Positions 43,385-51,818 of a stretch of DNA of 64,000 nucleotides are shown here, in pieces; the first letter of the stretch is position 1, and every line of letters starts with the position of its first letter. The notes below the pieces were generated by a model, which did not search any database, was not told the DNA's origin, and saw nothing but the letters and a program-made list of their open reading frames with translations. A program made the position numbers and the translations under genes. Source of the stretch: Mesorhizobium muleiense (GTDB lineage Bacteria > Pseudomonadota > Alphaproteobacteria > Rhizobiales > Rhizobiaceae); the NCBI RefSeq assembly GCF_900099905.1, contig NZ_FNEE01000012.1, positions 62,001 to 126,000 of the forward strand, given 5' to 3'.

Positions 43385-44251
43385 GTGAAACGCTTCCTGA
43401 ACCGCCTGCTGCCGAAATCCTGGCGCTCCGACATCGTCACCATTCCCGTCATCCGGCTGCACGGCACCATCATGCCCGGCGGCGGCCCGTTCCGGCCGAG
43501 CCTGTCGCTGGCATCCACCGCCGGCCCCATCGAGAAGGCGTTTTCCTTCGACGCGCCCGCGGTCGCCATTTCGATCAATTCGCCGGGCGGCTCGCCAGTG
43601 CAGTCGCGGCTGATCTTCAGACGCATCCGCGACCTGGCGAGCGAGAAGAACAAAAAGGTGCTGGTCTTCGTCGAGGACGTGGCGGCGTCGGGCGGCTACA
43701 TGATCGCGGTCGCCGGCGACGAGATCTTTGCCGATCCGTCGTCCATCGTCGGTTCGATCGGCGTTGTGTCGGCCTCGTTCGGCTTTCCCGAGCTGTTGAA
43801 GAAGATCGGCGTCGAGCGCCGCGTCCACACGGCCGGCCAGAACAAGGCGGTGCTCGATCCGTTCAAGCCAGAGAAGAAGGAAGATATCGAGCGGCTGAAG
43901 GCGCTGCAGCTCGAGGTCCACGAGACCTTCATCGACCTCGTCAAGGACCGGCGCGGCGCCAAGCTCAAGGACGACCCGGACCTGTTCACCGGCCTGTTCT
44001 GGACCGGCAAGAAGGGACTGGAACTCGGCCTTGTCGATGCGCTCGGCGATATGCGCAGCGTGCTGAGGGCCCGTTTCGGGCCAAAAACCCAGCTCAAGCT
44101 GATCACGGCGCCGCGCGGCCTGTTCGGCCGCTTCGGCTGGTTCGGCTCAAGCAGAGGCGGCTTTTCGGCGCCCGAGATCGCCGCTGCTGCCGCAAGCGGC
44201 GTGATCGATGCGGCGGAAGAGCGCGCGCTGTGGACGCGCTTCGGGCTTTGA
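43385..44251 (+). CDS. S49 family (SohB/SppA-like) serine peptidase
   Basis: 288 residues from GTG 43385 with GGAG nine bases upstream. The ClpP-like fold shows ISINSPGGSPVQSRLI, VEDVAASGGYMIAVAGDEIFADPSSIVGSIGV containing the nucleophile Ser, and the Lys-bearing LLKKIGVERRVHTAGQNKAVLDPF region of the Ser/Lys dyad. Members degrade signal peptides or membrane proteins at the inner membrane; here there is no obvious transmembrane anchor beyond the weak N-terminus, so it may be peripheral. Same strand as its neighbours from 42.2 to 46 kb. Confidence 0.9.
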   Translation: MKRFLNRLLPKSWRSDIVTIPVIRLHGTIMPGGGPFRPSLSLASTAGPIEKAFSFDAPAVAISINSPGGSPVQSRLIFRRIRDLASEKNKKVLVFVEDVAASGGYMIAVAGDEIFADPSSIVGSIGVVSASFGFPELLKKIGVERRVHTAGQNKAVLDPFKPEKKEDIERLKALQLEVHETFIDLVKDRRGAKLKDDPDLFTGLFWTGKKGLELGLVDALGDMRSVLRARFGPKTQLKLITAPRGLFGRFGWFGSSRGGFSAPEIAAAAASGVIDAAEERALWTRFGL

Positions 44252-44331
44252 AAAACCGGCGAAAGCGTTTAACTTAAAGCTTGATCGGCCCGACGGGCGC
44301 CGCAGTCGGCCTTGCGAGGGAGGAGTTTGAC

Positions 44332-44517
44332 ATGCCACAGATCATTTTCTTTATCGCAGTCGGCCTGCTCGCCTATTTCGGCTATCGCTCCTTCGTCAGG
44401 GAAGCCGAGCGCGTGACGGCCAAGATACGGCGCACCGAAAAGCAGGCTAGCAACGGCACAATGGGCACGCTGGTCAGAGACCCGAAGACCGGCGAATACC
44501 GCCTGGCCAAGGACTGA
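44332..44517 (+). CDS. Small single-span membrane protein
   Basis: 61 residues. ATG 44332 has an excellent GGGAGGAG site. One transmembrane segment (IIFFIAVGLLAYFGY, about 4-20) is followed by a basic cytoplasmic helix (FVREAERVTAKIRRTEKQ) and a conserved-looking tail, TLVRDPKTGEYRLAKD. I have seen this tail in short rhizobial proteins of unknown function but cannot name a family. It lies 13 bp before ispE and is probably co-transcribed with it. Confidence 0.75.
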   Translation: MPQIIFFIAVGLLAYFGYRSFVREAERVTAKIRRTEKQASNGTMGTLVRDPKTGEYRLAKD

Positions 44518-44530
44518 CATCATCCCCCTC

Positions 44531-45445
44531 GTGACTGAGACAGTGGCTTCCGGCAATAGGGTCCGGGCATTGCATGCGCATGCCAAGTTAAATCTCGCGC
44601 TGCACGTCACCGGCAGGCGCGCCGACGGCTATCACACGATCGAGAGCCTGGCGGTGTTCACGCGCTTCGGCGACCGTGTTGACATAAAACTCGCCGACAG
44701 CGACGGGTTTTTCGTGTCGGGCCGATATGCCTCCGCAGTCCCGCTCGACGACAGCAATCTGGTCGTGAAAGCGCGCGATGCGCTGCGAAAACAGGCTGGT
44801 GCGCGGCATACGCCGCCGGTCGCAATCAGGCTCGAAAAGAACCTGCCGGTCGCATCCGGCGTCGGCGGCGGCTCGAGCGACGCCGCAACGGTGCTGCGCG
44901 GGCTGGCTGAGACATGGCGGCTGGACCTCGACGATGCCGACCTGGCGCGGGTCGGCCTCTCGCTGGGCGCCGACGTTCCCATGTGCCTTATGGCAAGGCC
45001 GCTGATCGCGCGCGGCGTCGGTGACGAATTGTCGGCTGTGCCGGGCTTTCCCGCGCTCGGGCTGGTTCTCGTCAATCCCGGCACTGCCATCGCCACGGCC
45101 GAGGTGTTCAATGCGCTTTCTGATCGCGACAATGACGGACTGCCGCCGCTGCCGCGCGACCTCGACTTCCACAGCATCCGCAATTGGCTGGAGATCACCC
45201 GCAATGATCTCGAACCTGCAGCACGGGCGATCCAACCGGTTATCGGCAAGGCGCTTTCGGTGCTTAACAAGGCCGGAGCGGGGTTCGCGCGAATGTCCGG
45301 TTCCGGTGCGACCTGTTTTGGGCTGTTCGAGACCGGCAATGTCGCCAAGCGGGCCGCCGTCGATATCCGCAGCCGCCATCCCGACTGGTTCGTCGCCGCG
45401 ACGCGAAGCATGACATCGGAGCCTGACGCATATGGCCAGGATTGA
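44531..45445 (+). CDS. ispE: 4-diphosphocytidyl-2-C-methyl-D-erythritol kinase
   Basis: GHMP kinase that phosphorylates CDP-methylerythritol in the MEP pathway, three steps after Dxs. 304 residues from a GTG start. Motif 1 is AHAKLNLALHVTGRRADGYH, motif 2 (ATP-binding) is PVASGVGGGSSDAAT, and motif 3 is FARMSGSGATCFGLF; the catalytic Lys and Asp positions are occupied. The end overlaps moaB by 14 bp. With dxs in the same window it covers two MEP steps, though at unlinked positions. Confidence 0.95.
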   Translation: MTETVASGNRVRALHAHAKLNLALHVTGRRADGYHTIESLAVFTRFGDRVDIKLADSDGFFVSGRYASAVPLDDSNLVVKARDALRKQAGARHTPPVAIRLEKNLPVASGVGGGSSDAATVLRGLAETWRLDLDDADLARVGLSLGADVPMCLMARPLIARGVGDELSAVPGFPALGLVLVNPGTAIATAEVFNALSDRDNDGLPPLPRDLDFHSIRNWLEITRNDLEPAARAIQPVIGKALSVLNKAGAGFARMSGSGATCFGLFETGNVAKRAAVDIRSRHPDWFVAATRSMTSEPDAYGQD

Positions 45446-45989
45446 CGAAAGCCGCTCCTTCATTCCCGTGCGCATCGCAGTGCTGACCGTTTCCGATACG
45501 CGCAGCCCTGCCGACGACAAATCCGGCCAGGTGCTGGCCGACCGCATCGTCGAAGCCGGCCATATTCTCGCCGGCCGCGACATCGTCACCGACGATCGCG
45601 AGAAAATCCGTGACAAGGTTCTGGCCTGGTCGAAAGACGAAGCGATCGATGTCGTCATCACCACCGGCGGGACCGGCTTTACCGGCCGCGACGTAACGCC
45701 GGAGGCGCTGGAGCCGATCTTCGAAAAGCGCATGGACGGCTTTTCCGAAGTGTTCCACCGCATTTCCTACGACAAGATCGGCACGTCGACGATCCAGAGC
45801 CGGGCAACCGGCGGCGTCGTCAACGCGACCTTCGTCTTCGTGCTGCCGGGTTCGCCCGGCGCCTGCAAGGACGCCTGGGACGGCATTTTGAAGCCGCAGC
45901 TCGACTACCGGCACATGCCCTGCAACTTCGTCGAGATCATGCCGCGCCTGGACGAGCATCTGCGGCGCGGCGGCACCAAGACAAGTTAA
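45432..45989 (+). CDS. moaB: Molybdenum cofactor biosynthesis protein B
   Basis: 185 residues of the MoaB/MogA fold, binding molybdopterin for adenylylation ahead of molybdenum insertion. Motifs include VLTVSDTRSPADDKSG, VVITTGGTGFTGRDVTPEAL, the acidic EVFHRISYDKIGT and VLPGSPGACKDAW, all typical of MoaB. The start overlaps the ispE end by 14 bp, so the genes are coupled even though the pathways differ. It is convergent with the phytanoyl-CoA dioxygenase-like gene. Confidence 0.93.
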   Translation: MARIDESRSFIPVRIAVLTVSDTRSPADDKSGQVLADRIVEAGHILAGRDIVTDDREKIRDKVLAWSKDEAIDVVITTGGTGFTGRDVTPEALEPIFEKRMDGFSEVFHRISYDKIGTSTIQSRATGGVVNATFVFVLPGSPGACKDAWDGILKPQLDYRHMPCNFVEIMPRLDEHLRRGGTKTS

Positions 45990-46035
45990 ACCAGGTTCTC
46001 AAAAGGCTGTTTCGGGACCGGAATCAGCGCCGAAA

Positions 46036-47001
46036 TCACCGAATGACCGGCTCGCCGTGGAACCGCCGGCGCGAGGGCGACGATACGCCGAAGCCGACTT
46101 CCATCATCAGCCGCGGCTTGCGCGTCGGCACGGTGCCCATGTGGAAGCCGAAGGGATCCTCGACGAAGCCCGATCCCGCCTCTCCGGTCAGCGTAATCGG
46201 ACTCTGCGCGCCGTAGACATTCAGAACCTCTTCCGCGGGATGGCCGACGAGGAGCGTCAACTGGTGCTTGAGGGTGCGGCGGTTGTGGCTGCCGCGGACA
46301 TAGACATGCGGGCCAGTCTCGGCATCGACCGGATTGAGATAGAAGAAGAATTTCAGCATCCGCCAATCGTCGAGATCGAAATGGTACTTGCCAAGCGACG
46401 CCAGGTTCTTCTCGGCGTCGGAGGCGGAGCTCGTCGGAAAGCTCCACCAGACGCGCGTGGTGATCAGCTTCGCCTGGCTGCCGAGATAATGGGCAGCGAT
46501 GTCGAGAAGCAGCGGATCGCGCTGCACGCTAAGCGCAGCGTTACAGTCGAGGATCCGCTCGAAAAAGTGGCCGCTGAGCAACGGACGGCCGAAGCGCTTC
46601 TCGGCCTCCGCGTGCTTTGCCGGCAGGAACTCCAGCCGACGGTCGAAATTACCGAAGCAAGGCGTGCGCTGCGCGAAGCTGGCGATCTCCTCGTGGATCG
46701 ACTGCGGCAGCGCAAGTCCGGAAAAGAGCCCGTCCGAGCGGAGCGCGCCGACCACCGCATCACGATCGATGCCGGTGAACACCGTTTCCTGGACTTGTTG
46801 TGCCGGTCGAACCGGTTTTGCGCCACGCCAATGCAACCGCCGCGCCGGCATGGTGCGCGCCAGCATGAACATCGGCAGCCATGCCGGGTTCTCACGAAGG
46901 TCCGACAGATAGGTCGGAATCCGCACGGCAATGCGGCGCAGCAGGCTGCCATTTCGAGCGATCGACTCGAGGCTTGCAGCACCGGATTTGTCAGGGGTCA
47001 T
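46036..47001 (-). CDS. Phytanoyl-CoA dioxygenase-like protein
   Basis: 321 residues. The C-terminal half looks like the PhyH branch of 2-oxoglutarate/Fe(II) oxygenases: GKYHFDLDDWRMLKFFFYLNPVD carries the HxD iron ligands, and GPHVYVRGSHNRR and FGFHMGTVPTRKPRLMMEVGF supply the distal His and probable 2-oxoglutarate-binding Arg. The N-terminal part (1-110) is unfamiliar. Members hydroxylate diverse small molecules, so no substrate is proposed. Single gene on the minus strand. Confidence 0.75.
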   Translation of the reverse strand: MTPDKSGAASLESIARNGSLLRRIAVRIPTYLSDLRENPAWLPMFMLARTMPARRLHWRGAKPVRPAQQVQETVFTGIDRDAVVGALRSDGLFSGLALPQSIHEEIASFAQRTPCFGNFDRRLEFLPAKHAEAEKRFGRPLLSGHFFERILDCNAALSVQRDPLLLDIAAHYLGSQAKLITTRVWWSFPTSSASDAEKNLASLGKYHFDLDDWRMLKFFFYLNPVDAETGPHVYVRGSHNRRTLKHQLTLLVGHPAEEVLNVYGAQSPITLTGEAGSGFVEDPFGFHMGTVPTRKPRLMMEVGFGVSSPSRRRFHGEPVIR

Positions 47002-47259
47002 CAGGATCCTCAGCTGTGAGTGCGGCGCCGACGAAACGTCGGCCGCTCACCGCTCAGGCGTTACCCAAACCCGCCCGCCCACATCCCAGGAATGGTAATC
47101 CCCGGCCAGGCTTTGTGCAACGCACAATAAAAGGATCTCTCGGAATCCTTCTGGCAAGCTTGACGGAGCATTAAGGCTCGTTGAGTTCGCGACAGCGCGT
47201 GATTTGAACGAGGTGGAGTAGTGAGGCCGCGCATGGCTGATTGGATCGAGCCGAAGCGA

Positions 47260-48087
47260 TCAAACACCTTCGAGGATGATGATCGTGGGCCGGTCGGGCA
47301 GCGTCTTCAGTGAGACCGTCAACGATCGGCCGGAGAGGAATTCCACCGCGAAATCGTCGCCCATCCTGCCTGTGAACTCACTGATCGGGGTCGCATGGCG
47401 ATGCATCGGCAGGATCATCGATGAAGAGAGTCGCGCGGTGATTTCGGTCATCCGGTCGAGCGACAGCGTCATGCCGCCGTCGATCGGCACCATAAGGATA
47501 TCGAGCCGGCCGATGGCGCCGTAATGCGCATCCTCCAGCCGGTGGTGCAGATGGCCGAGATGGCCGATGCAGAGTCCAGCCACTTCGAAAATGAAAATGG
47601 AATTGCCGTCCTTGCCGAGATCGCCGCCATTGCGGATATCCGTCGGCACGTTCCGGATATAGACATCGTCGACGACAAGCGCGTGGCGCGCCGGACCGCC
47701 GTCCGGATTCCAGCCGCGCAGCACATATTCGATGCCGGGATCGACATGGTCCGAATAGTGGGTGCTGTGAGCCCTGTTCATGGTCACGACGCGCGGCAGC
47801 GGGTCAGCGCCGTAGACGCCGGAAAAGTCAGTAGCGATCCGGACGCCGGCCGGTGTCTCGATAACGTAGGTCGAATGGCCGGCATAGGTGATCGTAACGT
47901 CACCATCGACGAAAGCCTGGGCCAGCCGAGACGTCTGCGACTTTGGCGCTGTGAAGCTGGCATAGGTGGCCGACGGCAGCGCTTCAGCGATCGCAACGCA
48001 TCTCGACGGCGGCGGCTCTTCCTGGGCCGAAGCGGCGAACGGCCAGAAAGCCACAGTCAGCAGAACGGCGGCGGACAGGCGGAGCAA
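47260..48087 (-). CDS. Exported metallo-beta-lactamase-fold hydrolase (UlaG-like)
   Basis: 275 residues with a signal peptide ending ASA|QE (about residue 21). The mature protein begins with an MBL pattern, VTITYAGHSTYVIETPAGVRIATDFSG, then RAHSTHYSDHVD for the metal site, CIGHLGHLHH, and MILPMHRHATP. It resembles ascorbate-6-phosphate lactonase UlaG and related uncharacterised hydrolases but is periplasmic. The metal motif HSTHYSDH departs from the usual HxHxDH spacing, so activity should not be assumed. It follows the exported cyclase gene by 192 bp on the same strand. Confidence 0.8.
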   Translation of the reverse strand: MLRLSAAVLLTVAFWPFAASAQEEPPPSRCVAIAEALPSATYASFTAPKSQTSRLAQAFVDGDVTITYAGHSTYVIETPAGVRIATDFSGVYGADPLPRVVTMNRAHSTHYSDHVDPGIEYVLRGWNPDGGPARHALVVDDVYIRNVPTDIRNGGDLGKDGNSIFIFEVAGLCIGHLGHLHHRLEDAHYGAIGRLDILMVPIDGGMTLSLDRMTEITARLSSSMILPMHRHATPISEFTGRMGDDFAVEFLSGRSLTVSLKTLPDRPTIIILEGV

Positions 48088-48279
48088 GGCTGTCTCCCGT
48101 GGCAGGATTGGCGCTCATGCCACGATAGCGCCAGCAATTGTGATGGCTATCATCGGGACAGTCACGTTTTCGCGAGCGCCGGAGGGGCTGGTCGTCTGGA
48201 CCTTGTCCCGACTTGCAGACAAATCGCATGGAAAGGGACCCGCCACACCCCAGGCCGCCCCGATTGCTATCGCCAGTGA

Positions 48280-49215
48280 TCAGGGCGTCGGGCGGAAGAC
48301 GCCGTTCTCGTCGCGCTTGAGCGGCGCGGTTTGCCGGGAAAGCGGCGCACCAGGCGCTTCGGTGACCGAGACGCCCTCGGTCCAGTCGGCGGGTGCAATC
48401 GCGATGTAACGCGCATATCCGCCTGACCCGCCGAGCGGCTTGGCGAAGCCGATTGTGACCAACGCGCCGGCCTCTGGCACCTTGTCGAGATTTGCAACGC
48501 CTTCTGCCTGCGTGAAATCGTTGTGAAGCAGCCAGTGTTCGCCTTCGAGATTGGGCGTGGTGTCGGTGTCGAGCGGTTCATGACCATGAAACAGAATCTT
48601 CCGCTCCAGATGCAGGAATTTCAGTGCGTCCAAACTGACGCCTGGAAACGGTTTTTGGTTGAAGCGCGCGGCATCGGACCATTTCTTGTACCAATCCGAA
48701 CGCACGAAGACGACTGAACCTTCCGGTATGCGGCCGTGCCGCTTTTCCCACTCTTCGATGTCGGCGACCTGGAGGTGATAGCCTTCGTCAGCCTGCACCT
48801 TGCCGCTGATGTCGATGACGACGAGCGGCCGCACGGCATAGGTGGCCGGCAGGTCGCTGATCGTTGCGCCGAGCGGATTCCAGTGGGAGGGCGGATCGAG
48901 CTGCGTGCCATATTGGTCCGTCGTCAACTCGTAGGCGCTCGCAACAAACCCGTGCTTGTCGTAAGTGAACTCTTCGCCGGCCTTGATGTAGCCCTCGATA
49001 TCCTTCCCGGCGACAGCCGGCTTGAACCTGGCATTGGCGAAGCCCGGCCATACCGGCTGCACCGGCTCGAAGGCATGGGTCAGATCGATGTACTTGGCCG
49101 ATTTGAGCGTGTTCTCATAAACCGACCAAAGCGACGAGTCCTGCGCCACCGCGATCGTTGGCACTGAGCAAGCGGCTGCCAGCAAGGCGATACGAACGAA
49201 TTTGGATATATTCAT
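48280..49215 (-). CDS. Exported cyclase-family protein (kynurenine formamidase-like)
   Basis: 311 residues from ATG 49215 (GGGGAG nine bases upstream), with a signal peptide ending VAVA|QD near residue 25. The body matches the cyclase/kynurenine formamidase family (YIDLTHAFEPVQPVWPG, VVIDISGK, GSVVFVRSDW, HGHEPLDTD). In the metal-binding motif, normally HxGTHxDxPxH, this protein has QYGTQLDPPSH: both early His are Gln while the Asp and last His remain. It could be a divergent periplasmic hydrolase. The exported MBL hydrolase gene lies downstream and may act with it. Confidence 0.82.
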   Translation of the reverse strand: MNISKFVRIALLAAACSVPTIAVAQDSSLWSVYENTLKSAKYIDLTHAFEPVQPVWPGFANARFKPAVAGKDIEGYIKAGEEFTYDKHGFVASAYELTTDQYGTQLDPPSHWNPLGATISDLPATYAVRPLVVIDISGKVQADEGYHLQVADIEEWEKRHGRIPEGSVVFVRSDWYKKWSDAARFNQKPFPGVSLDALKFLHLERKILFHGHEPLDTDTTPNLEGEHWLLHNDFTQAEGVANLDKVPEAGALVTIGFAKPLGGSGGYARYIAIAPADWTEGVSVTEAPGAPLSRQTAPLKRDENGVFRPTP

Positions 49216-49506
49216 CTGCGATCTCCCCGAAATGTCGCCGAGTATCGCGAGTTTCCCGCAGGACGACAAGCATGTGCATCCCTCCCACGAATATCGCGCC
49301 AATGCGGTTCCATCATGCCCGGCCATCACCGCATGCAGGAGTTCGTCGGCTGATTCAATTTGCTTCAATCGCTCCGGATAATTGTCGTAAGATCAAGCGT
49401 TGACCAACACGGAAAAATCGCGCTGCCGTCGTCTAAAGTTCCCGATTGCCGTTCTGTCCACACGCCGCTCGACGACGGCGCTGACGCGCGACCTCAGGAG
49501 AGAACC

Positions 49507-49749
49507 ATGACCATCACCGTCAAGGTCGGAGAGGCCAAGACACACCTGTCAAATCTGCTGGCCAAGGTCGAAGCCGGCGAAGAAGTCATCATTTCGCGCG
49601 GCAACGAACCGATCGCGAAACTGAGCCGAATTCCCAAAATCAACGACCTGGGCGCCCTGATCGAAGAAGTCCGCGCCGCGCGGTCCAGGGCCAAGCCCGT
49701 CACCGCCGAGGAGGTTCTGGCCTGGAAGCATGACAGCCATCGCTACTAA
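49507..49749 (+). CDS. Phd/YefM-type antitoxin
   Basis: 80 residues: MTITVKVGEAKTHLSNLLAKVEAGEEVIISRGNEPIAKLSRI is the Phd/YefM fold that binds DNA and, through its C-terminus, a toxin. AGGAGAG precedes the start. The stop overlaps the start of a VapC-like toxin (TAATG), the normal layout of such operons. The toxin is truncated, so the antitoxin is probably orphaned. Confidence 0.88.
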   Translation: MTITVKVGEAKTHLSNLLAKVEAGEEVIISRGNEPIAKLSRIPKINDLGALIEEVRAARSRAKPVTAEEVLAWKHDSHRY

Positions 49750-49943
49750 TGGTCTTCGTCCTTGATGCGTCCGTTGCGGTCGCATGGCTCCTTCGGAGGA
49801 ACACAGACGACGCGACCGTCCTCGCCCGCTTACCGGCAAAGAAACGACCGTCACTTCACCGGCGCCACCCAGATCTCGGCGTCGAGCCTCCTGGTCGCAA
49901 GGCCGCGGGCGATGGCCTCGGCGTTGCGGGCGTTCTTCGATAA
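49749..49943 (+). pseudogene. Truncated VapC (PIN-domain) toxin
   Basis: The frame begins MVFVLDASVAVAWLL, the PIN-domain N-terminus with its first metal-binding Asp, and keeps a toxin-like sequence to about residue 30 (near 49840). From there it runs into DNA that codes on the other strand for the end of a glycosyltransferase (stop at 49851), and the remaining 34 codons are unlike VapC. Three of the four acidic residues of a PIN nuclease are missing, so it cannot be active. Confidence 0.75.
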
Positions 49944-50357
49944 GGAAGCGGCCTGACGCTTGCTGATCACCAGCCCTTCGGCCAGTGCCCGGTTTCCCGA
50001 AAACACTCGCGACAGGAACGGCACGCGGCTGCCGCGCGCCCGCGAGAATCGCGCCGGCATGGTTTGCCTGGCGGTGTGGGCGACGACCTCGTCGATCCAG
50101 CCCTCGCCCAACCGCGCGCCCGGCTCCAGTAGCAGCAGCCAGTCGCCCTTGGCCTGCCTGATGCCGGCAGCAATGCCGCCGCTCGCCACATACAGGCAGC
50201 CGGCATGTTCGGCAACGCGGTGCGTCTGGTCGGTCGAGCCGGTGTCGCAGACGATAACGTCGCGCACCACGCCCTCGACCGCGCCGCCGATCAGCGAGGC
50301 GAGCGTGCGGGCAAGTCTTTCCTCGTCATTCAGGGTCTGGATGAGAACGCTGAGCAT
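49851..50357 (-). CDS. Glycosyltransferase family 2-like protein
   Basis: 168 residues with a GT2 N-terminus: MLSVLIQTLNDEERLARTLASLIGG, then VIVCDTGSTDQTHRVAEHAGC in the nucleotide-binding position and GDWLLLLEPGARL where the DxD acidic motif normally stands (here EPGA). It is short for the family, which usually has more than 220 residues, and the metal-binding motif is degenerate; it may be a reduced form or regulatory. The C-terminus is in the DNA that meets the toxin remnant. It is divergent from the radical SAM gene. Confidence 0.7.
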   Translation of the reverse strand: MLSVLIQTLNDEERLARTLASLIGGAVEGVVRDVIVCDTGSTDQTHRVAEHAGCLYVASGGIAAGIRQAKGDWLLLLEPGARLGEGWIDEVVAHTARQTMPARFSRARGSRVPFLSRVFSGNRALAEGLVISKRQAASLSKNARNAEAIARGLATRRLDAEIWVAPVK

Positions 50358-50457
50358 CGTTAGCCGAATAGCGGAAAGCCGGGCGCAGCGCCAGTTTTTG
50401 CGTCGCTCTATAAAAATGTTCTTGCTTTGTTCCATCGAATAAAATAGGATTATTTTC

Positions 50458-51663
50458 ATGAACAGAGCGATTCGACAGCCAGCCGACAGTCCCTGGGAGA
50501 GGGCGAAAATGGAACAGATCGTGCGTGCCGACATTGCTGCCTTCGGGGCTGGAAGAGCCGAGATGGCCAATGCAATGATCGAGCAGAGTGGCGTCCGTAT
50601 CCGTCCGGAGCGCAATCGCGGCCGGTCCGCCGGCATCAACCCGTCCGGCCGGTTCGAGCCGGTCAGCCGGCATGTGTTCGACGATGGCTGGAATTCGCTT
50701 GAGGAGCTGCCGCCGTTCAAGACCGAGGTGCAGGTCGAGAAGCCGCGCACCATCGTCACCCGCAACGAATCGCCCGACATTTCCTTCGACCGCTCGATCA
50801 ATCCGTATCGCGGCTGCGAACATGGCTGCGTCTATTGCTTCGCGCGGCCGACGCACAGCTTCATGGGCCTGTCGCCGGGACTGGATTTCGAATCGAAGCT
50901 GTTCGCCAAGCCGGATGCGGCGCGGCTGCTCGACAAGGAATTGTCGAAGGACGGCTACCAGCCGCGCACCATTGCCATCGGCACCAACACCGATCCCTAT
51001 CAGCCGATCGAGAAGCAGTACCGGATCATGCGCGAGATCCTCGAAGTGCTGGAGGCGCGCGGCCACCCGGTCGGCATCGTCACCAAATCCGCGCTGGTGA
51101 CGCGCGACATCGACATTCTGTCGCGCATGGCCGAACGCGGGCTGGCCAAGGTGGCGCTGTCGGTGACGACGCTCGACCGTATGCTGGCCAGAACGATGGA
51201 GCCGCGCGCGTCGACGCCGACCAAGCGGCTGGAGGCGATCAGGCAGCTTTCTGATGCCGGCATTCCGGCCTCGGTCATGGTCGCTCCGATCATCCCCGGC
51301 CTGACCGATCAGGAGATGGAACGTATCCTCGATTCGGCACGTGCGGCAGGAGCGCGCGAGGCCGGTTACGTCCTGCTGCGCCTGCCGCTGGAGGTCGCGC
51401 CGATCTTCAAGGATTGGCTACTGCGTCATTATCCGGACCGCTACCGTCACGTCATGTCGCTGATCCGCTCGATGCGCGACGGCAAGGATTACGATTCGGA
51501 ATGGGGCAAGCGCATGAAAGGCTCCGGCCCCTATGCCTGGCAGATCGGCCGGCGCTTCGAGATCGCCGCCAAACGGCTTGGCCTCAACGCCGAGCGGCGG
51601 TCGCTCAGGACCGACCAGTTCGTCGCCGCAGCCAAGGCAACCGAGCAACTGATGCTGCTTTGA
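50458..51663 (+). CDS. PA0069 family radical SAM protein
   Basis: 401 residues from ATG 50458; ATG 50509 (GGAGAGGG site) and 50563 are credible shorter starts. The radical SAM motif CxxxCxxC is CEHGCVYC within SINPYRGCEHGCVYCFARPTH, preceded by a conserved RTIVTRNESPDISFDRS segment and followed by the barrel regions TIAIGTNTDPYQP and GIVTKSALVTRDID. This is the PA0069 subfamily, related in part to spore photoproduct lyase, of unknown reaction. It lies just upstream of rnhB, the usual neighbour I associate with it in Rhizobiales. Confidence 0.9.
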   Translation: MNRAIRQPADSPWERAKMEQIVRADIAAFGAGRAEMANAMIEQSGVRIRPERNRGRSAGINPSGRFEPVSRHVFDDGWNSLEELPPFKTEVQVEKPRTIVTRNESPDISFDRSINPYRGCEHGCVYCFARPTHSFMGLSPGLDFESKLFAKPDAARLLDKELSKDGYQPRTIAIGTNTDPYQPIEKQYRIMREILEVLEARGHPVGIVTKSALVTRDIDILSRMAERGLAKVALSVTTLDRMLARTMEPRASTPTKRLEAIRQLSDAGIPASVMVAPIIPGLTDQEMERILDSARAAGAREAGYVLLRLPLEVAPIFKDWLLRHYPDRYRHVMSLIRSMRDGKDYDSEWGKRMKGSGPYAWQIGRRFEIAAKRLGLNAERRSLRTDQFVAAAKATEQLMLL

Positions 51664-51818
51664 AGACATCGTCTGCCGCCGCTGCCGGCGGCAGATGAAA
51701 AAATCCCGTCCAGCCTGTCCTGTCCCCGGGCCTGCAGACGGTGCCCTCCGGGTCCGGTGCCTCACCCGACCCGGAGGGGCTTGCGGAGAATCGGAGCCGA
51801 TGCGAACCTCGCCGCAAC

